Notes: a model not told the origin generated them from the sequence alone. Counted from the first letter of the stretch, positions 11,031-21,701 are shown. The stretch is DNA of 64,000 nt from Apodemus sylvaticus (GCF_947179515.1 NC_067472.1:175872578-175936577), one strand, 5' to 3'. Numbers and translations are program-made.

Positions 11031-11923
11031 CTAGTCTATTTCTTGCCATCCTAGTGTCAAGTTTTGGCCAGGAATGATCATCTTCCATTCATACTGACTC
11101 AGTAGTGGCCATGGCCCTGAATAAACATTCTCCCCATTCTTTTATGGCCACATGACACTGCTCCCCCCATTTCAGGTCCTTAGAGCCCCTACTCCCTGGC
11201 CTTTTAGAGACGTTTTTACAGCCTTCTGTGGGGCTGCTGGCTCTACCTGGCTGGTGGTGGAGCAGGAGAGACACTCATACCATCAGGCAGGCGTGTGTGC
11301 TTATTTGTTGATCTACACCTACTTTATTTCAGGAGCATTTACTGTGGATGGCAAAAACACATTCAGTAAAATAGCATTAAAATGTAAAACGGATTAGGGT
11401 GAAGAGAAAACAAGGCATGAGCTGAAGCTGAGACCAGGGGGTAAAACCCAAATACAAAGTTATATTTGGGAAGGTTGTGGGCCTGGTAGGAGCTCTATTA
11501 AGTAGACTCAGGGCACGATTGTTGGAAATTTCTGTAGAATAGGGAGAACTTCCCCTCACTATACACACACGTGGTTTTGCTTCATAATAAGGATTGTGTC
11601 TGAGTGTTTTAAAAAGAAATAGCAAGAGCATCTGTAGAAGACATGCAGGTTCTGATGACTCCTTGGACACAGCACGGAGGGAGAAGCTATGTAGAGCTAT
11701 CAGCCGATGAGGACTTCTGAAAACCCACTTTGCGTGTGTTCCTGGGCAACCCTTAAGGGCATCTCTTCTCTTCAGCCTTCCCTAAGTCAGTTGGTAAGAC
11801 GTGGGTTGGCCCGATCCCTTGGTTTCCCATCCATATGGTCCCCGTGGAACCATGAGCCCAGAGGTTTTTTTTCCTCCCTAAAATTGGCTCTTGTCAGGTG
11901 TTTTTTCAAAGTGGTACACAAGT
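11031..11923. other. single-copy non-coding sequence
   Basis: No recognised repeat or exon. It lies between an antisense B1 and a sense B3. Confidence 0.4.
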
Positions 11924-12142
11924 GGGCTGGAGAAATGGCTCACTGGTTAAGAGCACTGGATGTTCTTATGCAGAACCGAGGTTCAATTCCAAGTATCAGT
12001 ATGGTGTCTCGTAACTGTCTGTGACTCCCGTTGTAGGGGATCGGAGGCTCTCCTTTGGCTTCTGTGGGCCCTGCACGCACATGGTGCTCACTTTCATGCA
12101 AGTAAAACACTCACCACGTAATACAAAAATAAACAAATCTCC
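11924..12142 (+). repeat. B3 SINE (sense)
   Basis: The 5' tRNA-like head GGGCTGGAGAAATGGCTCAC and TTAAGAGCACTGG are followed by GAGGTTCAATTCCAAG (box B region) and the B3-type tail with GGGCCCTGCACGCACATGG and an A-rich end. About 15-20 percent diverged by eye. Confidence 0.85.
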
Positions 12143-12181
12143 TTGGGAAAGTGGAACAAGGTAACTCTTTAAAAGATGCGT

Positions 12182-12290
12182 GTGCTCGGTTCGGCAGCAC
12201 GCATACTAAAATTGGAATGATACAGAGAAGATTAGCATGGCCCCTGCGCAAGGATGACACACAAATTTGGGAAGCGTTACATATTTTTTT
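12182..12290 (+). pseudogene. U6 snRNA retropseudogene
   Basis: The sequence covers the whole U6 snRNA: the 5' stem-loop (TCGGCAGCAC), the central ACAGAGA box followed by AGATTAGCATGGCCCCTGCG, and the 3' AAGCGTT...ATATTTT end. It differs from functional U6 by several substitutions: one in the 5' stem, two after the stem, A-C changes near AATGAT, CACACA for CACGCA, ATTTGGG in the 3' stem and TTACAT near the end. The catalytic ACAGAGA and AGC are intact. No U6-type PSE is seen and the only upstream T/A run (TTTAAAA at 12168-12174) is too close for a pol III TATA box at -30. It is therefore a dead genomic copy rather than an expressed gene. Confidence 0.93.
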
Positions 12291-12379
12291 CGAGTTCCTA
12301 CCCTAATGCCATTTGGTAATGGGTTGTGATATGGAAATATAAGTGAAATGAAGCCATTCCTCCTCAAAAGCTGAAAAGG

Positions 12380-12566
12380 ATTTATTTATTTTACTTTATG
12401 TATAAATGTTTGACTGCATGTATCCACTCCTTAAGAATGTCCGCAGGATCCCCTGGAACTAGGGTTACAGATGGTTGTAAGCTACCATATGGGTACTAGG
12501 AATTGAGTCTTCTGCAGGAGCAACACGTGCTTTTAACCACAGAGGCCTCTCTCCAGCCCCCCACAC
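12380..12566 (-). repeat. B3 SINE (antisense)
   Basis: It starts with TTTATTTATTTTACTTTATG (the A-rich tail, reversed). CCCCTGGAACTAGGGTTACAG, GGAATTGAGTCTTCTGC and TTTTAACCACAGAGGCCTCT then give the reverse complement of the tRNA-like head, ending CTCCAGCCCCC. Confidence 0.85.
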
Positions 12567-13320
12567 AAGTAATTTAACATATTTATATATTGATAGAACC
12601 ATTCCAGTATCAGACACTTCTCCATTATCTGTGTTGTAAATATTATCTTAGTCTCTAAATTTCATTGTGCCAATGGGCTTACAACATTAATTGCATCGAG
12701 GAACTCCTTGTCAGGCCCTATTGTAGGTCCTGGGCTAAGAAAAGTAGAGGCAGAAATATTACTCAGCTAATCACACAATTAAAGGACAGCCATTACTGTT
12801 CATTTCCAAGACGTAGATGCAGTCACCAGAGGCCGTGAGTGTGCAGGTGTCCACAAGATGGTGAGAACTTTATCCAGGTGACAGAGTGTAGAGGCCTTAT
12901 GAGAGAGTGGGCATGGGGCTTCAAAAGCCAATACCAAGGCTGTGGTTGTGTTGAGGATAAAGAGCAGGGCTGAACTTTCCACCTAGAGTCCTTGGGAGAT
13001 GCCCAGCAGATGCTCACAGAGTCTGATGAGGTTTGATGAACATGTGGTTAGATGGAAGTTGAGAGGGTGGAGAAGGTGCCTAGGGTTTCTGAGAAGGACA
13101 AGTGTGAGGTGAAGGAGGTAGGGAGCCGCCTGATCTTCCCTCCAAACCATCAGCTCGCCCTGCTTCCTTGCTGCTTTCTGCCAAGTTCCACCTGCACTGC
13201 TGCTCCACATTGGTGTTGCTTAGAGGGACTGATGATACCATCTGCAGATGGCTGCAGCCCCCTCCCCAAGCACCTCACAGTCTCCAGTGGCACCCTTCGA
13301 AGACATGGAGGCATGAACTG
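12567..13320. other. single-copy sequence, possible old repeat traces
   Basis: 12600-12780 is AT-rich, with an L2/MIR-like CCCTATTGTAGGTCCTGGGCTAAG piece that is too weak to call. The rest shows no known family. Confidence 0.35.
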
Positions 13321-13339
13321 CTTCACCATTAAAGAAGTA

Positions 13340-13530
13340 TACATCAAAGCTACATTGAGATTCCTCCCAATTCTAGTCAGAATTCTCCAAGAAAGCAAAA
13401 GTGCTTATGAGGATGTGGGAAACAAAGAACCTTATACACAGTGGGTGGAAATATAAACTCTGTTGACCAGTTACGGAAATCTGTATGCAGGTTCCCCAAA
13501 AGTCTAAAAATAGATATATACAGACAGGCA
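13340..13530 (+). mobile_element. L1 LINE ORF2 3'-region relic (sense)
   Basis: The sequence GAGGATGTGGGAAACAAAGAAC, ACACAGTGGGTGGAAATATAAAC and GTATGCAGGTTCCCCAAAAG follows the well-known L1 ORF2 C-terminal stretch (gaggatgtggagaaa...gttggtgggaatgtaaac...ggaggttcctcaaaa). Frames are broken. The matching downstream part of an L1 occurs at 14920-15200, so the element may have been split by later insertions and array growth at 13550-14900. Confidence 0.75.
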
Positions 13531-13948
13531 GTGCAGGGAATGACTTCTGAAAAAAATATGTCCTGGGAGCAGACACAACCTGCAGCATCCCAGACTCCTG
13601 AGGGTAATTTGTGGTCAGGCACTTCTGGTAGAGAGTTAAACAAGGTCTGCCCGAACCAGCTAGGGTTGGGTATAATAAGCACAGTGAGAAACAATCTATC
13701 CTTGAAATGACTTATCAGGAAATCCTTCTATTTACCATCATCTTCTGTGTATGGCTTAAAAGAATGGGATGTATGTCTATTCCTGTACAGGTTGTCCAAA
13801 GTTACATAACAGCTCACCTGTCAGTCAGGGTAAGGATTCAACCAACCCTGGCCCTAGGGATCATCTCTTCCCTCTTCCTAAACTCATGTAAAAGATGGCC
13901 AGACAAGAATGCAGGGCTCCTGAGCCATCTTGCCTGAGCCTGGAGAGA

Positions 13949-14413
13949 TGGGATGGATGGATGGATGGATGGATGGGAGGATTGGATGGGTGGATGGGAT
14001 GGATGGATGGATAGATGGATGGGTGGATGGATGGATAGATGGGTGGGTGGATAGATGGATGGATGAATGGGATGGATGGGTGGATGGATGGATGGGATGG
14101 ATTGGTGGATGGATGGATGGGATGGATGGGTGGGTGTGTGGATGGATGGGATGGGTGGGTGGAAGAATAGATAGATAGATGGATGGGTAGATGGATGGAT
14201 GGGATAGATGGATAGATGGATGGATGTGTGGATGGATGGGATGGATGGAAAATGGATGGGTAGATGGATGGATAGATGGATGGATGAATGAATGAGTGGA
14301 TAGGATGGATGGATGAATTGGATGGATGGATGGATAGAGGGATCGATACAATGGATGGATAGATGAATGAATGGATATAGGGGCTGATGGGATGGATGGA
14401 TGAATGGGATGGA
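13949..14413 (+). repeat. (GGAT)n/(GATG)n tetranucleotide array
   Basis: About 465 bp of GGAT units with TAGA, GGGT and GAAT variants. It is the same motif as the array at 9460-10062 but in the opposite orientation. Open frames through it (Trp-Met-Asp-Gly on plus, His-Pro-Ser-Ile on minus) are repeat artefacts. Confidence 0.97.
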
Positions 14414-14499
14414 CAATTGTCTTTGGAATCAATCCTTTAACTGTCAACTCTGAAGACATCTTCAGTCCTTTGATTAACTTGCTAAGAACCTAGAATCCT

Positions 14500-14860
14500 G
14501 GCAGGTCTCAGAGACCCATGACGTTAATACTGTTGGCTTGACTGGATCTAGAATTACCAAGGAGACAAGACTCTAGGTGCCTATGAGGACCATGTAGATT
14601 AGCTTAACTAAATCCAGGAGGCCCAACTTAATTGTGGGAGGTAACTTCCTATGGGCTAGAGTTAAAGAAAAAGGAGAAAGTGAGCCTAGAAAGAGCACGC
14701 AGTTCCCCCTGCTTTCTGATTGTGAATGAGTGCGATTCACTGTTTCAAGCTCTTCACCATGACCTCCCACCATGTTGGACTGTACTCTAGTTACTCCTGT
14801 AGGGTAATTTGTTGTTGCAACTTTAAGACGAGTAACCAAGACACCTAGGAACACCATGAT
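14500..14860 (+). mobile_element. rodent MaLR-like LTR relic
   Basis: TTGGCTTGACTGGATCTAGAAT, GGAGACAAGACTCTAGGTGC, AAAGGAGAAAGTGAGC and GCTTTCTGATTGTGAATG...CACCATGTTGGACTGTACTC run in the order of a common rodent LTR of the MaLR kind. The end AAGACGAGTAACCAAGACACC is diverged. Family name tentative. Confidence 0.5.
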
Positions 14861-14919
14861 CCAACTAACCCATCTGGGACACGTGCCTGAAGGAATAGAA
14901 GGCACTCGACACAGAGATG

Positions 14920-15200
14920 TGTGGGCACTCCTGTCGATTGCTGCACAGCCTAGGAAAGTAAAGTCACAGAGCCACCTAAGTGCTCAGTGGCTGGCTGCAG
15001 AAAATGCAGCACAAATATAAAAAAAATTTTATTCAGCCACAAAGAAGAAGGCAATCATGCCATTTTTTTCCTTTGCAGGAAAATAGATGGAGCCGGAAAT
15101 CATGATGTTGAACAAAATAGGCTAGACTCAGGGAGATTAAAAGAAAAAAAAGGCTTGTGCTTTTCCTCATATTTAGAGTCCAGCTTTAGAAAAAAAAAAA
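14920..15200 (+). mobile_element. L1 LINE ORF2 end/3' relic (sense)
   Basis: GATTGCTGCACAGCCTAGGAA, TTTTATTCAGCCACAAAGAAG, GGCAATCATGCCATTTTTTTC, AAAATAGATGGAGCCGGAAATC and GATGTTGAACAAAATAGGC follow the L1 ORF2 C-terminal sequence (ctattcagccataaaaaagaatgaaatcatgcc...gatggaactggag...). It is probably the continuation of the fragment at 13340-13530. Confidence 0.75.
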
Positions 15201-15344
15201 ACAGAGACAAGGCATAGAAGTGGAAGGGGAGCTACTATGGAAGAGTGAGGACTCAATAGGATGGAGAGGCAAAAGAAGAATCGAGAGTGGGGCAGCCAAA
15301 TACACTGCGTACTTCAGCAAAAATGTTTGAAAGTCATTGTCTTT

Positions 15345-15425
15345 CAAACATATATATGTTTGAAACACATATATACTTGTGACTTATACTCGTATATAGT
15401 CATATATATTTATGACTATACACTA
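15345..15425. repeat. AT-rich (CATATA)-type low-complexity tract
   Basis: Repeated TATATATG, ACATATATA and CATATATATTTATGACTATA words form an imperfect AT-rich repeat just upstream of a SINE. Confidence 0.7.
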
Positions 15426-15435
15426 GTAAAATCCT

Positions 15436-15765
15436 GCAGCTGGAGAGATGGTTCAGTGGTCGAGAGTGCTTGTTATGAATGAGTTCAGATCCCAGCATCC
15501 CTGGAACAAGCCTGCCACAGTCCGTCTCACATCTGTAACCCCAGAGACAGGGGGATGGATCACTTGGCCTTGATGGCTGCTGCCTAGCTGGACAATGCAA
15601 GCTCCAGGTTCAGAGAGAGACTCCGTCTCTCAAGGAATAAGGTGGAGAATGAAAGGAGGACTCTGGATACGCTCCTCTGGCTCCCCCAGTGTGTACAGGC
15701 TCAGGCCATTGTGCATAGACACCTCATACACATGCGCACGCAAAGTTAATTTTTATAAATAGCTT
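15436..15765 (+). repeat. composite tRNA-derived rodent SINE (RSINE1/B4-like)
   Basis: The head GCTGGAGAGATGGTTCAGTGG is followed by a B1-like middle (CATCTGTAACCCCAGAGACAG, TGGATCACTTGGCCTTGATG, AGAGAGACTCCGTCTCTCAAG). It then continues with AATAAGGTGGAGAATGAAAG and CTCCTCTGGCTCC, ending in ACACATGCGCACGC. The tRNA head plus 7SL-like middle suggests a B4/RSINE-type fusion SINE. Exact subfamily uncertain. Confidence 0.65.
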
Positions 15766-16535
15766 TTTAGATTAAAAGAAAAGGCAAACAGGTGCTAGGC
15801 AGCTGGAAACCAGGTTGGGCCTGCTGACCAGCAGAAATGGACTTGGGATAAGATTAGGAGTGTATTGGGAGAGGCTGCTTGTTCTGGAGATGACATTGTG
15901 GGAGGGCGTGGCCAAGACGGGCGTGGCCAGACCTGGACCGCACAGGCGAGTATTCTGGGCTGTGGGAAGTTATGAGGCCTGGTCTCGGAGTCTCAGAGTG
16001 AGAGGGTGAAGGATGTAAGCCAAGATGGAGGAAACAGACTTGTCTCTCTAACAACCTGGGCTCAGGAAAGAGAAGTCAAACCTGGCAGGTTCATAGAGGG
16101 TTTTATTTTCACCCTAGCATGAGGATAGGGAATGTGTCTGTTTCTTACTGCTTCACATGGTGACCTCTACGGCCCAGGTGACCTAGTGTGGCAACCTGTC
16201 TTTGAGGGGGCTCACTACAGCTTGCCCAATCCTTGCGGGTGGGTTGGATCTGCTGTGGTGTTCTGGGCCTCCTGAGGGGAACCCATGGACGGAGGACAGT
16301 ATGGCTTCAGCAGGAATTCCAACGTGGACACAAAAATACTAATTTTCTCAGGCCCTGCCTTGGGAGCATCTCTGTGGGTGAATACAGCCCTAGCCAGGCA
16401 CTGGTTTTAGCCGCATCTGAGCCTGGGGTCCCAACCCCAAAGGGGTGCCTTTCTGATTGCTGAGGGAACACTGTGAAGCTAAACTCCTCCACCTCCTCAC
16501 TCTCTCCCTCTTCCCCCTCCTGCTCCCGCCCCCTC
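15766..16535. other. single-copy non-coding sequence
   Basis: No recognised family. It contains a small pair of GGGCGTGGCCA/AGGGCGTGGCCA copies near 15905-15932 and a pyrimidine-rich end (16480-16545). Confidence 0.4.
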
Positions 16536-16539
16536 TCTC

Positions 16540-17010
16540 TTCCCCTTTATTTCTATCCCAGGGTGATCTTTAAAATCCCAGAATATGGCAAGAAGCCTCT
16601 AACAAGGGGAGAGAGAATTAAGCCAAATTAATTACAGCAAAATAAGAGGAATTAGGCTCCATTTAAGCAGGTAGCAGAAAAACCGTGCTGCTCTCTCCCC
16701 CTCCTAGAAGGAGCCCGTGTCAGCTGCCCGGACCAAATGGAAGAGCGACATGGCTGTGCCGGTTCAGAGCAGCCCACCTCTCTCGTTTGCCATCTTCTCT
16801 TGGATGGGGATTATGGGTTTGCAGGTGGCTGACCATGGTTGAATTTTATCATTATTAAGGTTCAGTGCTAACCTCCTCCTCTTATTTCCTTCCCATTTAA
16901 AGTTTCAGGGATAATAAATTCTTTTGATTTAGCAATTACAGAAGAACAGAATTAGTCAATCGCAGCTTTTGAGAACTTAGGAGAAGGGGGACCTGGTGGG
17001 TTTTATTTTT
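16540..17010. promoter_or_regulatory. candidate conserved non-coding element / enhancer
   Basis: The repeat-free sequence contains AGAATTAAGCCAAATTAATTAC, GAGGAATTAGGCTCCATTTAAG, TTATCATTATTAAGG, TTGATTTAGCAATTACAG and GAATTAGTCAATC. Homeodomain-like TAATTA/AATTAG cores are dense, and a GC-rich middle (16690-16790) carries CpGs. No frame is open over it. A similar but weaker stretch continues at 17080-17310. Enhancer role inferred. Confidence 0.5.
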
Positions 17011-17375
17011 TTGTGGAGACATGCAAGCACAGGCTTGCCACCCAAGGATCTGGGGGAAATGGTGCTTTAAATCTGAAACTGGATGATCTTTCTTTGGGGG
17101 ACATAACACTAACTCTTGCTTCTCCGTGCAAACAGAAGATTAGTTATGTTTGTGGGTGACATGTTCTTGAAGTCAATTGTGCTAAACCACTGTGCTGAAG
17201 TACATCACACTGACTTGTCTACGGCTGTGCTTTCCCGGCTACGACACTGAGTTGGCCAGAAATAAGAATAAACAAGAATTTTATATCACTTCATTCATCC
17301 TTTTTTGGTGTTATGTTTGCAAAATGCAATATAGTTTTAGAAAACACAGGGCTATAGTCAATCCATGACACAAAA

Positions 17376-17402
17376 TGATGTGTGTGTGTGTGTGTGTGTG
17401 TG
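17376..17402 (+). repeat. (TG)n microsatellite
   Basis: Short TG tract of about 13 units. Confidence 0.95.
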
Positions 17403-18267
17403 AAAGAAAAATGTGGGGAGGGGTGACAGGCGCCCAAGCAAAGACCAGCCCAAGTGGTGTGTTCTTTTTGAGTTGGAAGAGGCCTGCGCAAATGCACAGC
17501 ATCCCCTCACCAAGGCCATCTCCCAGGGCCACCAAGGAACCTTGTGGCACAAGTTGCAAGGCACGGTCACTGTCCAGTTCCTCATCAGTGCTTCTTTGGG
17601 CTGGCTGGAGGCTTGACTTCCAGAACGCTGGGCCCTGCTGGGAAGACATAGCTAGAACATCAGTGCACAGGAGTGAGGTCTGAAGGAACCAGGGCAGGGC
17701 CTCTTGCAGCTTCCGTGGTCTAGGAAACATCATGGTCTGTAAAAGTAACAATGAGATGAGGATGAGGGGTGATTGTTGGCACCCCGGATTCACAGTTTTA
17801 CCTCTAATCACTCAGCAGACGAGGAGCCATTTGCCTGCCAGGCTTGTCTGCTGGGGGTGAGAGCCTAGTTGCCCCTGAGAGCTTGAGGGTGGAGGCCTCA
17901 GAGCCACTTGCCCCTCCTAGATGGATGTGCAGACTAGAGAAAGTTTCTAGCCAATAGTGTGAGAAGCACACAGCTCTGCCACCTGTCCATCACACTTCCT
18001 GGCTGCAGGTGCAGGCACACACATATGAATGTGCACACGTATATGGACACAGACACATATGAAACACAGATGAAGTCAGGAGAAAGCCAGCTGAGCACAA
18101 TTCTCTGCTCTTCTTCCTGACCCAGCTTGCCCGAGCTTTTTGCCCTCAAGCCTTAAAGGATGGGCTGCCCTCACTCCCAAACTATGAGCCAAAGCAAACC
18201 TCCCTCACGTAAGGCGATTCCTGCCATGTATTTAGTCATAGCACTGATTAAAAGAGTGTTTCACAGT
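17403..18267. other. single-copy non-coding sequence
   Basis: A minus-strand frame of about 165 codons starts at 17811 and runs into the TG tract. It lacks any recognised domain and its end is repeat-encoded. No gene is called. 18002-18070 is CA/TG-rich (ACACACATATGAATGTGCACACG). Confidence 0.4.
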
Positions 18268-18470
18268 GGCTGGAGAGATGGCTTAGCGGGAACACTGACT
18301 GCTCTTCCAGAGGTCCTGAGTTCAATTCCCAGCAACTGCATGGGACTCACAACCATCTGTAATGGGATCTGCTGCCCTCTTTTGGTATGTCTGAAGACAG
18401 CTATGGTGTACTCATACATAAAATTAAAAAAATAAACAACAACAATAACAACAATAAAAACCAAACTAAC
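18268..18470 (+). repeat. B2 SINE (sense)
   Basis: GGCTGGAGAGATGGCTTAGC, ACTGACTGCTCTTCCAGAGG, TCCTGAGTTCAATTCCCAGC, CAACCATCTGTAATGGGATC and GTCTGAAGACAGCTATGGTG are diagnostic of rodent B2. An A-rich (AACAACAAT)n tail follows. Box A/box B-like segments are present, so a pol III start is possible in principle. Confidence 0.95.
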
Positions 18471-18802
18471 AACCTGTGTTGGTTTCCTCAGGTATTTGTC
18501 ACAGACCAAAAGCCAGTTGATACACAACCATAGACCTGGATTACGACTGGTAAATTCATGTTCGTTGGGTGCTATGTTGCCAAAATTGAACTTTTAAGGA
18601 GCTGAGTGTGCACCAATCTGGCCAGCTCAACACAGGGCCTGTGCTCATTAAACACTACTCAATTTTATCAGAAGATGTGCACAAACTCTGTGTGCCAGCG
18701 TATATGATCTTACGGGTGTGCATGTGAATTTGTAGATGTGCAGGTGAGTGTGTCTGTGTGTACATGTACCTGTGCAGATATAGTACACACACTCACATGC
18801 GT

Positions 18803-18825
18803 GCACACACACACACACACACACA
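18803..18825 (+). repeat. (CA)n microsatellite
   Basis: CA tract of about 11 units, just before an LTR relic. Confidence 0.95.
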
Positions 18826-18837
18826 TGGATTATATGA

Positions 18838-19036
18838 ACTGCATGTTGGTGTCTCCCAGATTCATATGCAGAAACCCTGCCTCCCAGACCAACTGTGTTT
18901 GGGGATGGAGCTCATTGCAGGTAACTGACCTTAGGAAAGATCATGATGATGGGCATGGGATCTTTATAACAACAGGAATAGATCCAAGAACAGGATCACT
19001 GTCCCTGGAATGAGAAGGCAGAGCAAGAAGGCATTC
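18838..19036 (+). mobile_element. old MLT1/MaLR-type LTR relic
   Basis: CATGTTGGTGTCTCCCAGATTC, GTGTTTGGGGATGGAGCTC and GGGCATGGGATCTTTATAACA follow the MLT1-like pattern (tgtgtccccccaaaattc...tgtatttggagatggggcctt...gtgcccttataaga). Poorly preserved. Confidence 0.45.
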
Positions 19037-19040
19037 ATCT

Positions 19041-19440
19041 GTGTCTTAGTTACTGTTCTATTGCTGTGACGAAACAACATGAGCAAGGTGACTTCTAAAC
19101 GATGGTGTTTAATTGGGTTTCGGGTTTCAGAGGGTTGGAGTCCATGATGGCAGAGCAATAGCATGGTGACAGGGACACCTCAGAGCTCACACCCTCAACT
19201 TTCAGGTGGGAGGCAGGAAGAGCACACTGGGAACAATGTCTTTTGAAAGATCAAAGCCTGCCCTCAGTGACATACTTCTCTTCACAAGGTCACGCCCCCT
19301 AATCCTTCCAGAACAGTTCTACCAACTAGGGACTAAGTGTCAATATATGATCCTCTGGGGTCATTCTGGGAGGAGCCCTCTCAGCCAGCCTGCATCTTGG
19401 TCTGTCGGAACTTTGATACTGGGCTTTCAGTTTTCAGAAC
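19041..19440 (-). mobile_element. rodent MaLR-like solo LTR (antisense)
   Basis: It begins TGTCTTAGTTACTGTTCTATTGC at the position where this common LTR begins in reverse complement. It continues with GTTGGAGTCCATGATGGCAGAG, CAAAGCCTGCCCTCAGTGACA, ACAAGGTCACGCCCCCTAATCC and GGGGTCATTCTGG. No internal retroviral sequence adjoins it. Family name (ORR1/MT group) tentative. Confidence 0.65.
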
Positions 19441-20805
19441 TGTGAGGAATAGGTGTGCCTGAGCCCCAGTCTACAGAGCTTTGCCACGGCAGCTTGGCTG
19501 ACTAAGATGCGGAGACATACAATACGCTATGTGTGTGTCTGATGAGAGAGTGGGCGGATGACTGTGTGGATATTTGGGTGCCTGTGTATTGACATTGTTT
19601 CCCAGAGCCCAGATGCTTCAAGGGATCCTCCCAGGCTGTGGAATCTGAGTGTTCTGGGCTGGCTCAGGATGGAGGTAGGACCATGCGGCCTCCTGGAAGG
19701 AAAGTAGATGGAGTTTCTAGAGAGCCAGTAGGAACTGTTTTCAGCCCAACATATGACCTGGGTTGGCCTGAGTGCTTTGAGGGAACAAAGAAGCAGGGAC
19801 CCTGTTTGGATCTGTGTAGATCCTGCTGACAGAAGGACATGGGTGCATGGGGTCCCTTCTGGGGCACCCCCAGCAGTCTACTCAGATGCCGGACACCTTG
19901 CCCTTGGGTAGCTGGTGGATGTTAGTGTGTTAGGGACAGAGTCTAGTGAAGTGAAGTTGTCCCGAACAGGAGCCTGGACGGAGAGTCATAGTTGCAGTCC
20001 TCAGGCAGACTAGGTTTCTGAGAAGGCTCTAGAAAGCGTATGCATGTGGGTAGAGCATGGGGAGTTCCAGCTTGCCTGCTTCTGAAGGGAACTGGACACA
20101 TGTGGTGTCTGGGAACCAAAGGAGGACCTTTTTGTTTGTTTGTTTGTTTGCTCAAGGAGCAGCAGTAGGGGCAAGCAGCAAGGGCTGTCAATAGCTTATT
20201 CTTATCTGAGACAGAAAGCGCCGTGTGCCATGGAAGGGGTAGATAGAACAGAGTGTAGACTTTTCTCTTCTGGTCAGCGCCAGGAATCATGTTAGCTTTC
20301 TATCAGATGCCCCCATGACCAGTGACAGCCACATCCTTGATTTAGGCAGCAAGCAACTAGTTTGAGCGCCCATAGGTTTTGATAATAAGGCCCCACAGCT
20401 AATAGAGTTGCAGGAAGATATGTAGAGAAGATCCTAGCCTCAAGGTAGACTCTTGACTCCCTTACAAGCAGGTGGATCCCGGTCATCTGTTACCTTGACT
20501 GCTGGCTGGCCCTTCCTAGATGGTCACAGCTGTTCCTGGAAGCTTGCCCACCAGCCTGATCTGACAGGTCAACCTTGAGTCAGGCCACACCAGAGTCATT
20601 TGGCGCCAGATGTGTGGAAGACCTCAGGAAAAGAGCAAAAGGCCCAGGTTAGTGAGGCAGGAATTCACCTGGCACTGGGACCACCAGGTATATCCCTGAG
20701 CTGTATCCCTCTAGAAGACATCTGTTGGGTAACACGTGCCCCAAGCAGACACTTTATTTAACACACAGCAGGCAGACACCCCAGGAAAACCGCACTGTCA
20801 CGACT
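19441..20805. other. single-copy non-coding sequence
   Basis: No recognised repeat except a (GTTT)5 tract near 20130-20151. Frames on both strands are short. Confidence 0.45.
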
Positions 20806-20809
20806 CAAC

Positions 20810-21440
20810 CTCTCAGAGACGCCATGGCAATTTAAAAAAAGTATAAGTTCTGTACACTTTTTGTCACATCTCTGATGTCCTTCCGCCCACAGAAGCTGTC
20901 AAATAAAAATTAATTTTGCTTTAAAAAAAACACCGTGCATATTTTTGACACCCGATGTCTGTTCATTTGCATGGGACACGTTCTTCCATAATGAATCATC
21001 GTAACGCTTAAATTAAACACAGTAAAAGAATGGTTAATGCCATAGCACGCTGACAGTTTAACCTGGCCAATATTTTTATTGCCTTGTACAATAAACCTAA
21101 CAGAGCACAACTTGCTTTTGACTGGTGGAAAATCGGTTATGAACCGCCGGGGAACGGCCAATTTTTCAAACGCAGCCGTTCAGTCATACCAGGGCCACTA
21201 AGACTTTTTTTTCTCCTATACACTATTGCTGTTATAATCTTTTGAGGACATTTTATCACAGCAATAACTACCTCAGAATCGGCCTTTACCGCAGTTAACG
21301 ACTGGACAGCTGGAGCTGTTACCGGCCTTGGCTTTGCCCCTGGCTATTAGCTAACAAACCAGTTGTTATCTGCAGGTAACAACCAATTTCTTGAGGAATT
21401 TTCTTGATAAAGTGATTCACTGGATGTAATTTCCTTTTCC
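20810..21440. promoter_or_regulatory. candidate conserved non-coding element / enhancer
   Basis: About 630 bp of repeat-free AT-rich sequence with unusually many surviving CpGs (ACACCGTGC, ACACCCGATG, CATCGTAACGC, GAACCGCCGGGGAACGG, AACGCAGCCG, AATCGGCC, TTACCGCAGTTAACGAC, TTACCGGCC). It also has TTAATTTTG, CATAATGAATCATC, TTAAATTAAAC and AACAACCAAT motifs. Frames are closed throughout. CpG retention in methylation-prone AT-rich DNA suggests constraint. This is one of the two best CNE candidates in the window. Confidence 0.55.
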
Positions 21441-21701
21441 TTTCTGTCCTATCAGCAGGCATCTCAAGGATCTGGTGGTAAGAAAGAAGAGGCTGGAGGT
21501 ACTGTAGCTCCTAGGAGGGGGACCCCAAAGTCCCCGCTCCCCAGGAGCCACTCCCATGGAGAGCTCTCTACTGAGGGAGCTTGGCAAAGATGGCATCTTC
21601 GTGTCTGTGAGGTGCTGAGCCCTTGTGAGGCAGATCCATGCTTCCAGAAACCCGTGGGAGTTTGAGAAGAAGCACACACCAGAAAGGGAATCCCAGGCAC
21701 A
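21441..21701. other. single-copy non-coding sequence
   Basis: No recognised repeat or exon between the CNE candidate and a degenerate B1. Confidence 0.4.

Noticed and set aside
12182..12290. Functional U6 snRNA gene
   Set aside because: No PSE or correctly placed TATA box, and substitutions in the 5' stem and 3' part; called a pseudogene.
13838..14459. Minus-strand frames of about 190 codons and a plus-strand Trp-Met-Asp-Gly frame
   Set aside because: Artefacts of the GGAT array.
17311..17811. 166-codon minus-strand frame
   Set aside because: It ends through a TG microsatellite (Thr-His run) and shows no domain or splice context.
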